A stretch of DNA of 64,000 nt, taken from Halorussus vallis. Lineage in GTDB: Archaea; Halobacteriota; Halobacteria; Halobacteriales; Haladaptataceae. The stretch is taken from contig NZ_CP100002.1 of assembly GCF_024138165.1 (NCBI RefSeq), positions 62,001 through 126,000 on the forward strand. The letters run 5' to 3'. The translations under genes were made by a program, and so were the position numbers. Positions 1-9,325 of this stretch are shown in pieces (within the stretch, counting starts at the first letter, position 1; each line of letters opens with the position of its first letter). The notes under the pieces are model-generated. The model did not search any database. It was not told the origin of the DNA and saw only the letters and a list, made by a program, of their open reading frames with translations.

Positions 1-1
1 C

Positions 2-205
2 TCCGCACCTGACCCGGTGAACACGCCGTCCGGATGCCGGTACCACCCGCGGTGTCCGCTCGCCGACGAACAGTGCGAAACCGTCGATCCCGAGATCGAA
101 GAGGTGGAACGCGAGCAGGCGGCCGCGTGCTTCTACACCGAGGAATCGAGAGAGGCCATCGACTACACGCTTCACGCCGGCGTGACCGAGGAGGACACGA
201 TATGA
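2..205 (+). CDS. Oligopeptide/oligosaccharide ABC transporter ATP-binding protein, C-terminal fragment
   Basis: This frame is open from the left edge of the window and ends at a TGA at 203-205, so only the last 67 or so residues are present. The visible part carries the Cys-rich C-terminal extension of DppD/OppD-type ATPases (oligo_HPY region: GCRYHPRCP, then a second Cys pair around C-x6-C and a final Cys before FYTEE). The nucleotide-binding domain lies outside the window. The stop overlaps the start of the next ATPase gene (ATGA), so the two are translationally coupled and probably form the DppD/DppF pair of one importer. Family-level call is firm; substrate (peptide or oligosaccharide) is inferred only from the sugar-related neighbours. 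Confidence 0.85.
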   Translation, partial: SAPDPVNTPSGCRYHPRCPLADEQCETVDPEIEEVEREQAAACFYTEESREAIDYTLHAGVTEEDTI

Positions 206-1347
206 GCGCAGACGACATCCACACTGAATCCGCGAACGAGACAGACGACGCACCGCTCCTCTCGATGGAGGACGTCAACATCCACTTCAAGCCCGGCGGA
301 ATCATCCAGAGCCGACTCTCCGAGGAAACTGTCCGGGCGGTCGACGGGGTCAACCTCGAGATCGAGGAGGAGGACATCATCGCGGTGGTCGGCGAGTCCG
401 GGTGCGGGAAGACGACGCTCGGGAAAGCCATCGTCGGCCTCCAACGGCCGACCGAAGGGTCGATCAAGTACCGCGGCCAGGACATCTGGGACGCCAAAGA
501 CGGGAAGGGCGACGGCGAGGTTCCCTACGAGGACATCCGCCGCGCGCTCCAAATCGTTCATCAGGACCCGAGCAGCGCGCTCAACTCCTCGCGCCGGGTG
601 CGCGCGCTGCTCGCCGACCCCCTGAAGAAGTGGCGCACGGAACTCTCCGCCGACGAGCGCCTCGAGACCATCTACCGCTATCTCGACCACGTCGGGATGA
701 CACCGGTCGAAGACTACGCGGAGCGGTTCCCCCATCAGCTCTCGGGCGGCGAGATGCAGCGGGTCGTGCTCGGCCGCGCGCTGTTGGCCAACCCCGATCT
801 GGTGCTGGCCGACGAGGCGGTGTCGGCGCTCGACGTGTCGCTGCGCGTCGAGATGATGGAACTGCTACTCGAGCTCCAGGACATGTTCGGGACGTCCTAC
901 CTGTTCATCTCCCACGACCTCGCGAACGCCCGGTACCTCACCAAGAAGGCCGACGGGAAGATCGCGGTCATGTACCTCGGAGACATCGTCGAGATCGGCG
1001 GTCCAGACGAGATCCTCGAGAACCCGACCCACCCCTACACGAAGGTGCTCCGCTGGTCGACGCCGCCGGCCGACCCGGACGTGGCCAAAGAAACCATCCA
1101 CCAGCAACCCCCGGTCCGTCGGATCGACGTCCCCGACCCGGCCGACCCGCCGTCGGGGTGCAAGTTCCACACGCGGTGCGAACAGGCCCGCGAGGTCTGC
1201 AAACGCCAGGAACCGGAGGTCTACCAGACCGAGGACACCGAAGCGAAGTGTTTCCGGGCGGTCGACGATCACGAGTACTGGCATAGCGAGGAACTCTCCG
1301 ACCGAGAGGAACTCGGGTTCGCTTCCAGCCGAGACGACGAGGAGTAG
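202..1347 (+). CDS. ABC transporter ATP-binding protein, DppF/OppF type
   Basis: A 381-residue ATPase that would power an oligopeptide/oligosaccharide importer on the cytoplasmic face of the membrane. Visible motifs in order are Walker A (GESGCGKTT), a Q-loop near the HQDP segment, the signature LSGGEMQR, Walker B (LVLADEAVSALD) and the switch His in FISHD. The C-terminal oligo_HPY region has the CKFHTRC and later Cys residues. The ATG at 202 overlaps the preceding stop; the frame is open further upstream, but that would run through the previous gene. It belongs to the same transcription unit as the partial ATPase. A substrate-binding lipoprotein gene at 2292 is a plausible partner. In this transporter family many archaeal members carry sugars rather than peptides, which fits the xylan context; that substrate is inference. 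Confidence 0.92.
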   Translation: MSADDIHTESANETDDAPLLSMEDVNIHFKPGGIIQSRLSEETVRAVDGVNLEIEEEDIIAVVGESGCGKTTLGKAIVGLQRPTEGSIKYRGQDIWDAKDGKGDGEVPYEDIRRALQIVHQDPSSALNSSRRVRALLADPLKKWRTELSADERLETIYRYLDHVGMTPVEDYAERFPHQLSGGEMQRVVLGRALLANPDLVLADEAVSALDVSLRVEMMELLLELQDMFGTSYLFISHDLANARYLTKKADGKIAVMYLGDIVEIGGPDEILENPTHPYTKVLRWSTPPADPDVAKETIHQQPPVRRIDVPDPADPPSGCKFHTRCEQAREVCKRQEPEVYQTEDTEAKCFRAVDDHEYWHSEELSDREELGFASSRDDEE

Positions 1348-1520
1348 TCACCGACGGCGACGGCCGCGGCCGTCGCCGTCGGTCGACCGAATGCCGACCG
1401 CGCACGTCGCCGATGCGGAACACCATGATTCCCGTGCGTCCTCGTCGAATCCGAGGGAAGCCGCGAGGCCACCGGCGGGAGCCACAAAGTTAAAATGCCG
1501 GCTTCCGTATATTCTGAATA

Positions 1521-1805
1521 ATGATTGAAGTACGTTCGCTGGAGTCCGCTAGACAGGAAACGAGCGGCCCCCGGATGTACCTGCTCGCGGTCTGGTACTG
1601 GATCGGCACTCACGTGGCACTCACCATCGCCATCGTCGGCGCACTGTTCATCGTGGCCGGCGCGACGGTACTGCCGGGCGAAGCCCCCATCTACGCCGGG
1701 ATGTTCGGCGTGTGGGGCGTGACGCTCATCATCATGGGGCTGTTCTTCGACCTGGTCTTCCGGGGTATCGCCCTCTACCAGAACCGGACCGCGACGTCGG
1801 TCTGA
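1521..1805 (+). CDS. Small two-helix membrane protein, unknown function
   Basis: A 94-residue protein with a short polar N-terminus and two predicted membrane helices, roughly residues 28-48 (ALTIAIVGALFIVAGA) and 55-78 (YAGMFGVWGVTLIIMGLFF). No conserved family was recognised. A TATA-like TTAAAA lies at 1491-1496, about 28 nt before the ATG, so a leaderless transcript is likely and supports this start. It lies between the ABC ATPase genes and a converging small membrane-protein gene. Function is unknown; it could be a membrane accessory of the importer, but nothing in the sequence shows that. Confidence 0.7.
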   Translation: MIEVRSLESARQETSGPRMYLLAVWYWIGTHVALTIAIVGALFIVAGATVLPGEAPIYAGMFGVWGVTLIIMGLFFDLVFRGIALYQNRTATSV

Positions 1806-1852
1806 CCGACCACGACCGGTCGGCGGACAACCACGAGAGGGGGTTCGGACGA

Positions 1853-2080
1853 CTACGCGTTCGTCTTGCAGTACCAGATGGCGGCACCGCTGAGCACCGT
1901 GACTGTGCCGAGTCCGACGACGTTGAGAACCGAGATGACGAACAGCGCCGTGTTCGGATCGACCACCAGCAGGTACGGGAGCTGAAGGAGCAGGAAGAAC
2001 CCCGACAGGGCGAACACGTAGAATATCTGCATCCGGCGGTTGCAGATCTCCCGTAGAATCGTCGACCGGGCGTTACTCAT
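1853..2080 (-). CDS. Small membrane protein, unknown function
   Basis: A 75-residue protein with a basic N-terminus (RSTILREICNRR) and two hydrophobic segments, about residues 18-38 (IFYVFALSGFFLLLQLPYLLV) and 45-68 (ALFVISVLNVVGLGTVTVLSG). The positive-inside pattern suggests the N-terminus faces the cytoplasm. It converges with the small membrane gene at 1521. No family was recognised. The high hydrophobicity with sharp charge asymmetry makes a real protein more likely than a chance frame. Confidence 0.6.
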   Translation of the reverse strand: MSNARSTILREICNRRMQIFYVFALSGFFLLLQLPYLLVVDPNTALFVISVLNVVGLGTVTVLSGAAIWYCKTNA

Positions 2081-2291
2081 GGGGAGTTCACCGACTCAGG
2101 AGCCATCGGAACGTCGTCCATGTGCGGATATCTCCCGTCCAGATTGAAAAAAACTTCTATCGGTACGATTCGGGCGAATCCGCGGGACTCCGTCTCGTCG
2201 CTCTACCGCGGCGACACGGCCGTAGCCGTCCTTGCGACGGAGTCACAAATCCGGAAGGTTTATCTACCGTAGTGTTATATAATCGCATGGT

Positions 2292-4409
2292 ATGCGTAAA
2301 CATAGTGGCACGAGTCTCCCGGAAGACTCGACTAGACGCAGATACCTGCAGGCTATCGTCTCGGCCACCTTGGTCGGCGCGGCGGGATGTAGCGGCCAGA
2401 AGAACAAGAAGTCTCAGGGTAACGCGAGCGGAACCAATTCGCAGAATTCCGGCAGCGGACCCGGGCCGCAGAGCGATTCCGCGACGAGCAAGCGACTGAC
2501 GGTCGCTGCGAACAACGTCCCCGAGCAGTCGAACGTCAACAAGTGGCAGACGGGGGATAACTCTTCGGGAGACAAGTGGCTGATGGAGATCATGGGCGCC
2601 CGAGACCCCCAACTCAACCTCTTCCTCAGCGGTCACTCGTGGGACTCGCCGTGGATCGACGGTTTCGACGAGATTTCGATTCCGACGATAACGAAGAACA
2701 TCCGCGTCGAGCCACCGTACGATATCTACAGAACGTTCGACGAGCGAATGACGTTCTGGGACGGCACCCCGATCGACGCTCAAGCCGAACTCCTGGACAG
2801 GTACATGTACTACGCCATGGGGGGTTCCATCTTCAACAAGACCTCGACCTTCAACAACGAGGTGGTTTCGGACTGGGAACTCCACTCCTGGCGCGACAAA
2901 GGAAAGGTGAAGGGACAGGCGGCCGACCCGACGAACAAACTCATCCTTCAGAACGATGCCTTGAACGAAACCACTCCCGAGAACGCGACTCCGTTCCATC
3001 CCGGGTTCACCAAACCGTACGTCCAGAAGTTCAAGGACGCCTCCTCGAAGAACAAGGTCAACGAGATCATGAAGCAGGTCGAGGGAGACGTCATCTCCTT
3101 CATGAAGTACGCGGACAAGGGCTGGGGTTCGGGGCCGTACCGGATCGAATCCTCGGACGACGTTACTTCGACCCGCGCGATCGCGAAACTCCGCGACGAC
3201 CACCCCAACAAACACATCAAGGTCCCCGAACTCGAGATCATGTTCGCGAGTCCGTCGCGGACGCAAGTGCTCCAGAACCGGGGGCGGATCGATCTCAGAT
3301 CCGGGTTGGTGAGGGACAAGGGCGGGTCGGTCAACCGCGCCACGCTCCCGGACCACATCCAGGAGATCGACCGGTGGTACGCCAACAACGGCTACCAGAC
3401 CATCTTCAACTTCAAGAACAAGCACCTCAAGCGACTGTGGGTCCGGCGCGCCATCGTCGCGGCGACCGACTGGAAGCAGGTCAGTTCGAACGGATGGGGC
3501 GGTGCCGCCGACCCCATCAAGTGGCAGACGTTCCTGCTCAACACGATCAACGAGGAGACGTTCTCGTCGGAGTTCCTCGACAAGGTCTACCAGTACCCGC
3601 TCGAACCCGACCAGAAACTCGCAACGAAGTGGATGAAGAAGGCCGGCTACACCAAGAAGAACGGCGCCTGGACCGGGCCCGACGGCAGCACGGCGAAGTT
3701 GAAGCTCATCTTCATCTCCGACAGCAACGCACAGACGAACGCGGCCCAGACGCTCAAATCCAACCTCAACGGCTTCGGGATCCCCGTCCAGGTCCAGGGG
3801 ATGGGCTGGGACGCCTACTCCTCGACGCTCGAAAGCGACATCCAGAACTTCGACATGGCGATGCTGTGGGGCGACTTCAGGACGTTCTGGAACGCGTACT
3901 GGACGAACGGCCAGTGGTGGGCGAACCCGCTGGTGTCCGGCGACCCCAACGACAGCCCCAAGTGGGAAGTCGACGCCAAGAACAAGAACGACCAGAAGGC
4001 GGACACCCACGACACCTACGGACGCCCGCTCAAAGTGGACGTCCCCAAGTCGGTCGACTCCATCGAGGCCCCCGACGGGCCGGTCGTGGCCCCCGACCTG
4101 AAGAACGGCAAGACGATCAACGTCGCCAAACTCATCTACTCGCTTCGCAAGCCGGACATGAGCAAAGAGGAGATGGTCGAGAAGGCGAAGCTCTGCGCGC
4201 AGTACTACAACTACTACCTGCCGAACTTCCTCTTCAACCAGATCTACACCGGTCTTCACGGCAACGTCCGGGACTTCGACTTCGCGCCGAACGATCACCC
4301 GGCCAACTCCGCCTCGAAGGGCAGCGGCACCGCCGACTACAACCTGCAGGCCGGCCTCCCGCAGCCCAATCCCGACCAGAAGTACTCCCCGCCGAGCAAC
4401 TCCAAGTAG
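2292..4409 (+). CDS. ABC transporter substrate-binding lipoprotein (SBP_bac_5 / DppA-like)
   Basis: A 705-residue solute-binding protein exported and anchored as a lipoprotein. The N-terminus has a twin-Arg segment (TRRRYLQAIVSATLVGAAGC), giving a Tat signal ending in a lipobox with Cys about residue 36. A low-complexity Gly/Ser/Asn linker follows (to about residue 60), then a large periplasmic-binding fold of the family-5 type. The ATG at 2292 lies about 30 nt after a TATA-like TTTATC (2259-2264), consistent with leaderless translation. The two ATPase genes just upstream are likely partners; permease genes are not in the window and probably lie further left. This family binds peptides or oligosaccharides. 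Position at the head of a xylan cluster suggests xylo-oligosaccharide, which is inference. Confidence 0.85.
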   Translation: MRKHSGTSLPEDSTRRRYLQAIVSATLVGAAGCSGQKNKKSQGNASGTNSQNSGSGPGPQSDSATSKRLTVAANNVPEQSNVNKWQTGDNSSGDKWLMEIMGARDPQLNLFLSGHSWDSPWIDGFDEISIPTITKNIRVEPPYDIYRTFDERMTFWDGTPIDAQAELLDRYMYYAMGGSIFNKTSTFNNEVVSDWELHSWRDKGKVKGQAADPTNKLILQNDALNETTPENATPFHPGFTKPYVQKFKDASSKNKVNEIMKQVEGDVISFMKYADKGWGSGPYRIESSDDVTSTRAIAKLRDDHPNKHIKVPELEIMFASPSRTQVLQNRGRIDLRSGLVRDKGGSVNRATLPDHIQEIDRWYANNGYQTIFNFKNKHLKRLWVRRAIVAATDWKQVSSNGWGGAADPIKWQTFLLNTINEETFSSEFLDKVYQYPLEPDQKLATKWMKKAGYTKKNGAWTGPDGSTAKLKLIFISDSNAQTNAAQTLKSNLNGFGIPVQVQGMGWDAYSSTLESDIQNFDMAMLWGDFRTFWNAYWTNGQWWANPLVSGDPNDSPKWEVDAKNKNDQKADTHDTYGRPLKVDVPKSVDSIEAPDGPVVAPDLKNGKTINVAKLIYSLRKPDMSKEEMVEKAKLCAQYYNYYLPNFLFNQIYTGLHGNVRDFDFAPNDHPANSASKGSGTADYNLQAGLPQPNPDQKYSPPSNSK

Positions 4410-4534
4410 GGCGGCAGCGAGCGAACCCGAGACGTTCCGCGCATCCACGCACTCTTTCTCCGACACGAAATCCCGTCGATAATCGAGAGCGCCCAGAACG
4501 GGCAGTCGGACAGGGTCGTACCTGCGACCGGTCG

Positions 4535-5671
4535 TTATCGGTCGTCGAGCGCGTCCGCGGCAGTACCGCGAACCGACTCGGAATCGTCGTGGAGGTCGCG
4601 CAGTTCGGATGTGACGGCGTCGCCGTCGCGGTCGGCGACGAGGACGAGGAGGTCGGCGGCGCTCGCGCGGACCGCCGCCGCGTCGTGGTCGAGGAGTCGC
4701 CGAATCGCTTCGACGCGGTCGACCGTTACAGCCGTCACGGTGTCCGGTTCGTCGGCGCCGACCACGGCGAGCACCCGGCAGGCTCTCGCCCGAACGGCGA
4801 TCGCTTCGCGGTCGTCGTCGATTAGCGCGGCGATGGCATCGGCGCGTTCGGCGATCCTCCCGGGGTACTCGTCGGCTATCGCGGACAGTACGTCGAGGGC
4901 GACGCGGCGAATCTCCGGGTCGGAATCGCCGAGCAACGCGACGACGGTGTCGGTTTCAGACGCGACGACACCCGGTTCGGCCTTTGTAACCTCGTAGACC
5001 GTGCGACCGGCGGCCTGCCGGAGGTCGCGTTGGTGGCCGACGACCTCGTCGGCGAGTCGCTCGACGTGCGACTGGACGGCCGAGGGGTCGCTCCACATCG
5101 ACGGTTCGACGCCGACCCTGTCGTCCACGTCCGAGAGAAGGACGTCGAGCAACCGGTCGGCTATCGGAACCACGGTTTCCGGGTACTCCTTGGAGACGGC
5201 GGAGAGGAACGTGGCCGCGAGGTTACGAACGCGGTCGGTGTCGGCGTCGAGGAAGGGGACGACATCGTCGACGAACGGCCGGCAGGTGTCTGGGTCCTCC
5301 CGAGCGGCCCGGACGAGCGCTTCGAGTGCGTTCCACCTGACGACCGGAAAGTCGTCGTCGAGCAGTCCGGCCAGTACCCTCGCGCTCTCGACGGCGGCAG
5401 CGGGGTCCATCCTCCCCGCGAAGGCATCGGCCGCGCCGGCCCGAACCGAACTGTCGGAGTCGGTCAGCAGGTCGGCGAGCCGCTCGGCGCGGTCGTTCAG
5501 CACGGCCGGGTTTCGAGCCGCGAGTAGCTGAAGCCCGTCGATCGCGTACCGCCGCACGTGCCCCTTCTCGGCGGTGAGGAGGTCGTCGAACGCCCGAGGG
5601 TCCACCGTCGCCGGTTCGGAGCGAGCGCGGTCAAGCAGTTCGTTCGCTCGCTCGGCCGGATCTTCGGTCAT
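4535..5671 (-). CDS. HEAT/armadillo-repeat protein
   Basis: A 378-residue, almost wholly alpha-helical protein built from repeated pairs of helices of about 35-40 residues with the recurring pattern D-x-VRxxAxxAL (for example DSSVRAGAADAF, DFPVVRWNALEAL, DPEIRRVALDVL, AAVRASAADLL). No signal peptide or membrane helix is present, so it is cytoplasmic. HEAT repeats are protein-protein interaction scaffolds; no enzymatic motif is visible. The ATG at 5671 is preferred over an upstream in-frame GTG at 5689 because the TATA-like sequence near 5704 is about 33 nt from the ATG but only 15 nt from the GTG. It is divergent from the GH2 gene at 5790. Function in this locus is unknown. Confidence 0.8.
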   Translation of the reverse strand: MTEDPAERANELLDRARSEPATVDPRAFDDLLTAEKGHVRRYAIDGLQLLAARNPAVLNDRAERLADLLTDSDSSVRAGAADAFAGRMDPAAAVESARVLAGLLDDDFPVVRWNALEALVRAAREDPDTCRPFVDDVVPFLDADTDRVRNLAATFLSAVSKEYPETVVPIADRLLDVLLSDVDDRVGVEPSMWSDPSAVQSHVERLADEVVGHQRDLRQAAGRTVYEVTKAEPGVVASETDTVVALLGDSDPEIRRVALDVLSAIADEYPGRIAERADAIAALIDDDREAIAVRARACRVLAVVGADEPDTVTAVTVDRVEAIRRLLDHDAAAVRASAADLLVLVADRDGDAVTSELRDLHDDSESVRGTAADALDDR

Positions 5672-5789
5672 CGTGCGACGGTTCGGCACAGCGGTGGAAA
5701 ATTCTATCGCCTCCTGCGGGCCGGGAACGTACGCGTCGGTTCGCGTGTTGAATCAAAAGATAGTTGGCGGGATACGGCGATGTGCTCCT

Positions 5790-8123
5790 ATGTCGACTCA
5801 GACGAGGCCTTCTCCGGAGTACCGGCGCGTCCGTCGCCTGGAGACGGGTTGGCGCTTCCGCCGGGGCGACCCCGACGACGGCGCCGCTCCCGAACTCGAC
5901 GACGGCGACTGGGACACCGTCGACGTCCCCCACGACTGGAGCATCGAGGGGCCGTTCGACCCGGACAACCAGCAACAACAGGGGTTCGCTCCCGGCGGCG
6001 TGGGCTGGTACCGCCGCGACCTCCCCGACGACGTCGAGGGGGAGGCGAGCGTCCGCTTCGACGGGGTCTACCGGAACTTCGACGTGTACGTCGACGGCGA
6101 GCACGTCGGCCACCGCCCGTACGGCTACTCGACGGTGACCTACGACCTCTCAGAGTTCGGCGTCGACGGCGGTGAGACACTCGCGGTCCGCGTCGACAAC
6201 GACGAGTACCCCCACAGCCGCTGGTACACCGGGTCGGGAATCTACCGCGACGTCCACCTGATCGAAACCGACCCGGTCGCGGTCGCGCCCTCGGGCACCG
6301 ATATCCGCACGAACGCGGTCAACCGTCGGCGCGCGGAGGTGACGGCGCTGACCGAGGTCGAAAACGCCGAATCGGACGCGGTCGAGTGCGAACTGGAGAC
6401 CGAAATCGTCGGGCCGGACGGCGACGTCGTCGCGACCGCGCGGAGCGAGGCCACCCTCGACTCCGGCGAAACTCGCGAGTTCGAACAGCGCATCTCGGTC
6501 CCCGACCCCGAACGGTGGACGCTGGCAGAGCCGACCCGGTACTTCGCACGGAGCGTCGTCCGTCGGGGTGGCGAACCGGTGGACGACTACGTCACGCCCT
6601 TCGGAATCCGCACGTTCGAGTGGACCGCCGACGCCGGCTTCTTCCTCAACGGCGAGCGGACCGCGCTGAAGGGGGTCAACCTCCATCACGACGCGGGCTG
6701 TCTCGGGGCGGCCGTCACCGAACGCGCCCTCGAACGCCGCCTCGAAACGCTCCGAGAACTGGGATGTAACGCGATTCGGACGGCGCACAACCCGCCCCGG
6801 CCGGAACTGCTCGACCTCTGTGACCGGATGGGGTTCCTCGTCGTAGAAGAGGCGTTCGACAAGTGGCGCCACGTGGGCGCCGACGAGTGGTTCGACGAGT
6901 GGTGGGAGGAGGACCTCGCGGCGATGATCGACCGCGACCGGAACCACCCCTCGGTCGTCTGCTGGAGCGTCGGCAACGAGAGCTTCGACCACGGCGACGA
7001 CGGGATGATCGACGACCTGGCGATGCTGACCGACGCGGCCCGCGAGATGGACACGACCCGGCCCGTCACCTACGGCAGTCCGGGTTGGGGCGACGGCACC
7101 GAAGGCGTCGTTGAGAACGGCATGCGCGTGGCAGAACACGTCGACGTGCTCTGTTGTAACTACCAGGAGCACTGGTACAACGACTACCGCGAGGAGGGCC
7201 TGGACATCCCCGTCGTCGGCTCAGAGTGTCGGCCCTTCTTCCGGGGGTCCGGCGACGACCCGCTGGCGTTCGTCCCGCGCAACCCCTGGTACGATGTCGC
7301 CGAGACGGAGTACGTCTGCGGCCAGTTCATCTGGGCGGGCGTCGACTACCTCGGCGAGGCCCGCGAGTGGCCGAACAAGGGGTGGTCCGCGGGGCTGGTC
7401 GACACGACCGGTGCGATCAAACCGTCCGGGCGATTCCACCAGGCGGCGTGGTCGGATGAGCCGACGGTCTTCGCCGCGGCGGTCGACCACGAGCGCGACC
7501 GGCCCGCCGCGCGTGCGCCGTGGAGTTGGCCGCCGCTGTCGGCCCACTGGAACTTCCCCGACCGGACGGACTCCCGCGGGTTCGTGAACGTGTTCACGTT
7601 CACGAACGCCGACTCGGTCGAACTCCTCCAGAACGGCGAGTCGCTCGGGACCCAGCGTGCCGAGGACTTCGGTCCCCGCCCGGTCGAGTGGTACGTCCCG
7701 TACGAGGCCGGGACGCTCCGGGCGGTCGCGACGGAGGACGGCGAGGTGGTCGCCGAACACGAACTGCGGACCGCGGGCGAACCCGCCCGAATCGAACTCG
7801 ACGCGGACCGCGAAACCATCGCCGCGGACGGCCGCGACCTGGTCTACGTCGAGGCGACCGTCACCGACGACGGCGGAGTGCGCGTCCCCCGCGCGAACCA
7901 CGAAATCCGATTCGACGTCTCGGGCGCGGGCGAAATCGCCGGCGTCGACAACGGCGACCTGGACAGCGACGAGTCGTGGGTCGGCGACACTCGGTCGGCG
8001 TATCACGGCACCTGCATCGCCGTCGTCCGGGCCGACCGCGAGGGTGACACCGTCGAGGTCGAGGTCACAGCCGATGGACTGAGCGGCGACAGCGTGACTG
8101 TAGCCGTAGAAGCGGAGCCGTAG
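5790..8123 (+). CDS. Glycoside hydrolase family 2 protein (beta-galactosidase-like)
   Basis: A 777-residue cytoplasmic glycosidase. The N-terminal GH2 sugar-binding jelly roll spans about residues 5-170 (opening ETGWRF, VDVPHDWSIEG, PGGVGWYRR). It is followed by an Ig-like domain and the TIM barrel. The acid/base Glu is in CWSVGNES (about E397) and the nucleophile in VVGSECRPF (about E479). C-terminal beta domains include the ATVTDDGG...NHEIRFDVSG repeat seen in multi-domain GH2 enzymes. No signal peptide is present. The ATG at 5790 begins the protein just before conserved GH2 sequence; the frame continues upstream but is not family-like there. GH2 covers beta-galactosidases, beta-glucuronidases, beta-mannosidases and others, so substrate is open; context favours a side-chain or oligomer-trimming role. 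Confidence 0.9.
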   Translation: MSTQTRPSPEYRRVRRLETGWRFRRGDPDDGAAPELDDGDWDTVDVPHDWSIEGPFDPDNQQQQGFAPGGVGWYRRDLPDDVEGEASVRFDGVYRNFDVYVDGEHVGHRPYGYSTVTYDLSEFGVDGGETLAVRVDNDEYPHSRWYTGSGIYRDVHLIETDPVAVAPSGTDIRTNAVNRRRAEVTALTEVENAESDAVECELETEIVGPDGDVVATARSEATLDSGETREFEQRISVPDPERWTLAEPTRYFARSVVRRGGEPVDDYVTPFGIRTFEWTADAGFFLNGERTALKGVNLHHDAGCLGAAVTERALERRLETLRELGCNAIRTAHNPPRPELLDLCDRMGFLVVEEAFDKWRHVGADEWFDEWWEEDLAAMIDRDRNHPSVVCWSVGNESFDHGDDGMIDDLAMLTDAAREMDTTRPVTYGSPGWGDGTEGVVENGMRVAEHVDVLCCNYQEHWYNDYREEGLDIPVVGSECRPFFRGSGDDPLAFVPRNPWYDVAETEYVCGQFIWAGVDYLGEAREWPNKGWSAGLVDTTGAIKPSGRFHQAAWSDEPTVFAAAVDHERDRPAARAPWSWPPLSAHWNFPDRTDSRGFVNVFTFTNADSVELLQNGESLGTQRAEDFGPRPVEWYVPYEAGTLRAVATEDGEVVAEHELRTAGEPARIELDADRETIAADGRDLVYVEATVTDDGGVRVPRANHEIRFDVSGAGEIAGVDNGDLDSDESWVGDTRSAYHGTCIAVVRADREGDTVEVEVTADGLSGDSVTVAVEAEP

Positions 8124-8147
8124 TCGCTCGAAATCTCGGAAGGAGAG

Positions 8148-9215
8148 TCAGTCGAAATCGACGCGGCGGCCGTCGGCGGCGGAGGTCTGAATTCCGGCGA
8201 GTGCGCGCATGTCGACGAGTCCGTGCTCGCCGTCAGCGTGCGGCGTCTCGCCGGTGAGACAGCAGTGCGCGAAGTAGTCGAACTGTTCAGTGAGTTCGTT
8301 CGCGTCGAGGTCCTCGTAGCGGACGGAGCGCCCGTCGCGTTCGAGGACCAGCGTGCGCGGCGCGTCGGGGTTGAAGGCGTCCTCGACGGTGATTCGCCCC
8401 GCGTCGCCCGCGACGACGAGGCGATTCTCGCCGAACGAACCGTAGCTCGACCGACAGAGCGCCTGCGCGCCGCCAGGGAACTCGACGACGAACGCCGCGT
8501 GTTCGTCGATGGTCGGTCCCTCGAAACGTTCGTCGGGGCTGGTCAGCGAGGCCTGGACGCTCACGGGGTCGGCGTCGAGGACGAAGCGGGTCGTGTTCAG
8601 CGGGTAGACGCCGATGTCGTAGAGCGAACCGCCGCCCGCGAGGTCGGGGTCGAGGCGCCACTGGTCGGGGTCGGCCCCGTCCCCGGCGAACATGGCGAAC
8701 GCGAACGACCCTTCGACCTGCGCGACGTCGCCGACGAACCCGTCCGCGACGAGGTCGCGCGCCCGGCGAATCACTGGGTCGGACTGCATCCGGTAGGCGA
8801 CCATCAGCGTCACGCCGGCGTCCTCGCAGGTCGCGACCAGTTCCTCGGCGCGCTCGAGGGTCGCCTCCATCGGCTTCTCGCAGATCACGTCCTTCCCGAG
8901 CGCGGCGGCGGCCTCGACGTGTTCGAGGTGGAGCGCGTTCGGCGTACAGACGTAGACCGCGTCGTAGGCGTCGGCGGCCTCGCCGTCGTGGAACGCCTCG
9001 TACGTGAGCGCGGCCTCGGCCGCGACCTCGCGTGCCTTCTCGGCCGACCCACTGACGGTCGTGGTGACCTCGGCATAGTCAGCGTCGGCGATGGCGGGCA
9101 GCGCCGCGTCGCGGGAGAACCCGCCGAGACCGACGAGCGCGATACGGACCGTTCCGTCGGCGCCGTCGTCCCAGTCGCGGTCGGCGAACTCGTCGTCGAA
9201 GACGTCGAACTCCAT
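8148..9215 (-). CDS. Gfo/Idh/MocA-family oxidoreductase, possible D-xylose 1-dehydrogenase
   Basis: A 355-residue NAD(P)-dependent sugar dehydrogenase. The N-terminal Rossmann fold has VRIALVGLGGFSRDAALPAI, the YVCTPNALH segment and the family EKPM motif (CEKPMEATLERAEELV); the C-terminal part is the alpha/beta substrate domain with DIGVYPLNTTRF. The N-terminal FADRDWD... segment before the Rossmann fold resembles the haloarchaeal xylose dehydrogenase (Gfo6/XacA) subgroup by eye. Such an enzyme would oxidise an aldopentose or hexose to its lactone. The ATG at 9215 lies about 27 nt after a TATA-like GATTTATGG, so leaderless. It is divergent from the xylanase gene at 9326 and converges with the GH2 gene. 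Exact substrate is not certain. Confidence 0.85.
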   Translation of the reverse strand: MEFDVFDDEFADRDWDDGADGTVRIALVGLGGFSRDAALPAIADADYAEVTTTVSGSAEKAREVAAEAALTYEAFHDGEAADAYDAVYVCTPNALHLEHVEAAAALGKDVICEKPMEATLERAEELVATCEDAGVTLMVAYRMQSDPVIRRARDLVADGFVGDVAQVEGSFAFAMFAGDGADPDQWRLDPDLAGGGSLYDIGVYPLNTTRFVLDADPVSVQASLTSPDERFEGPTIDEHAAFVVEFPGGAQALCRSSYGSFGENRLVVAGDAGRITVEDAFNPDAPRTLVLERDGRSVRYEDLDANELTEQFDYFAHCCLTGETPHADGEHGLVDMRALAGIQTSAADGRRVDFD

Positions 9216-9325
9216 ACGTACGCGTTTCGGGCGGCGACCATAAATCTCGTGTCGGTCCGCTCGCGGAGGCCGGGCGAGCGGTCGCACACGAGGTTCTAAG
9301 GCGCTCCGTTTCGTAGCGGCGAGCG

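Noticed and set aside
2157-4466. Long minus-strand frame opposite the substrate-binding lipoprotein gene
   Set aside because: Arg/Val-rich shadow frame; the plus-strand gene has a signal peptide, lipobox and family fold.
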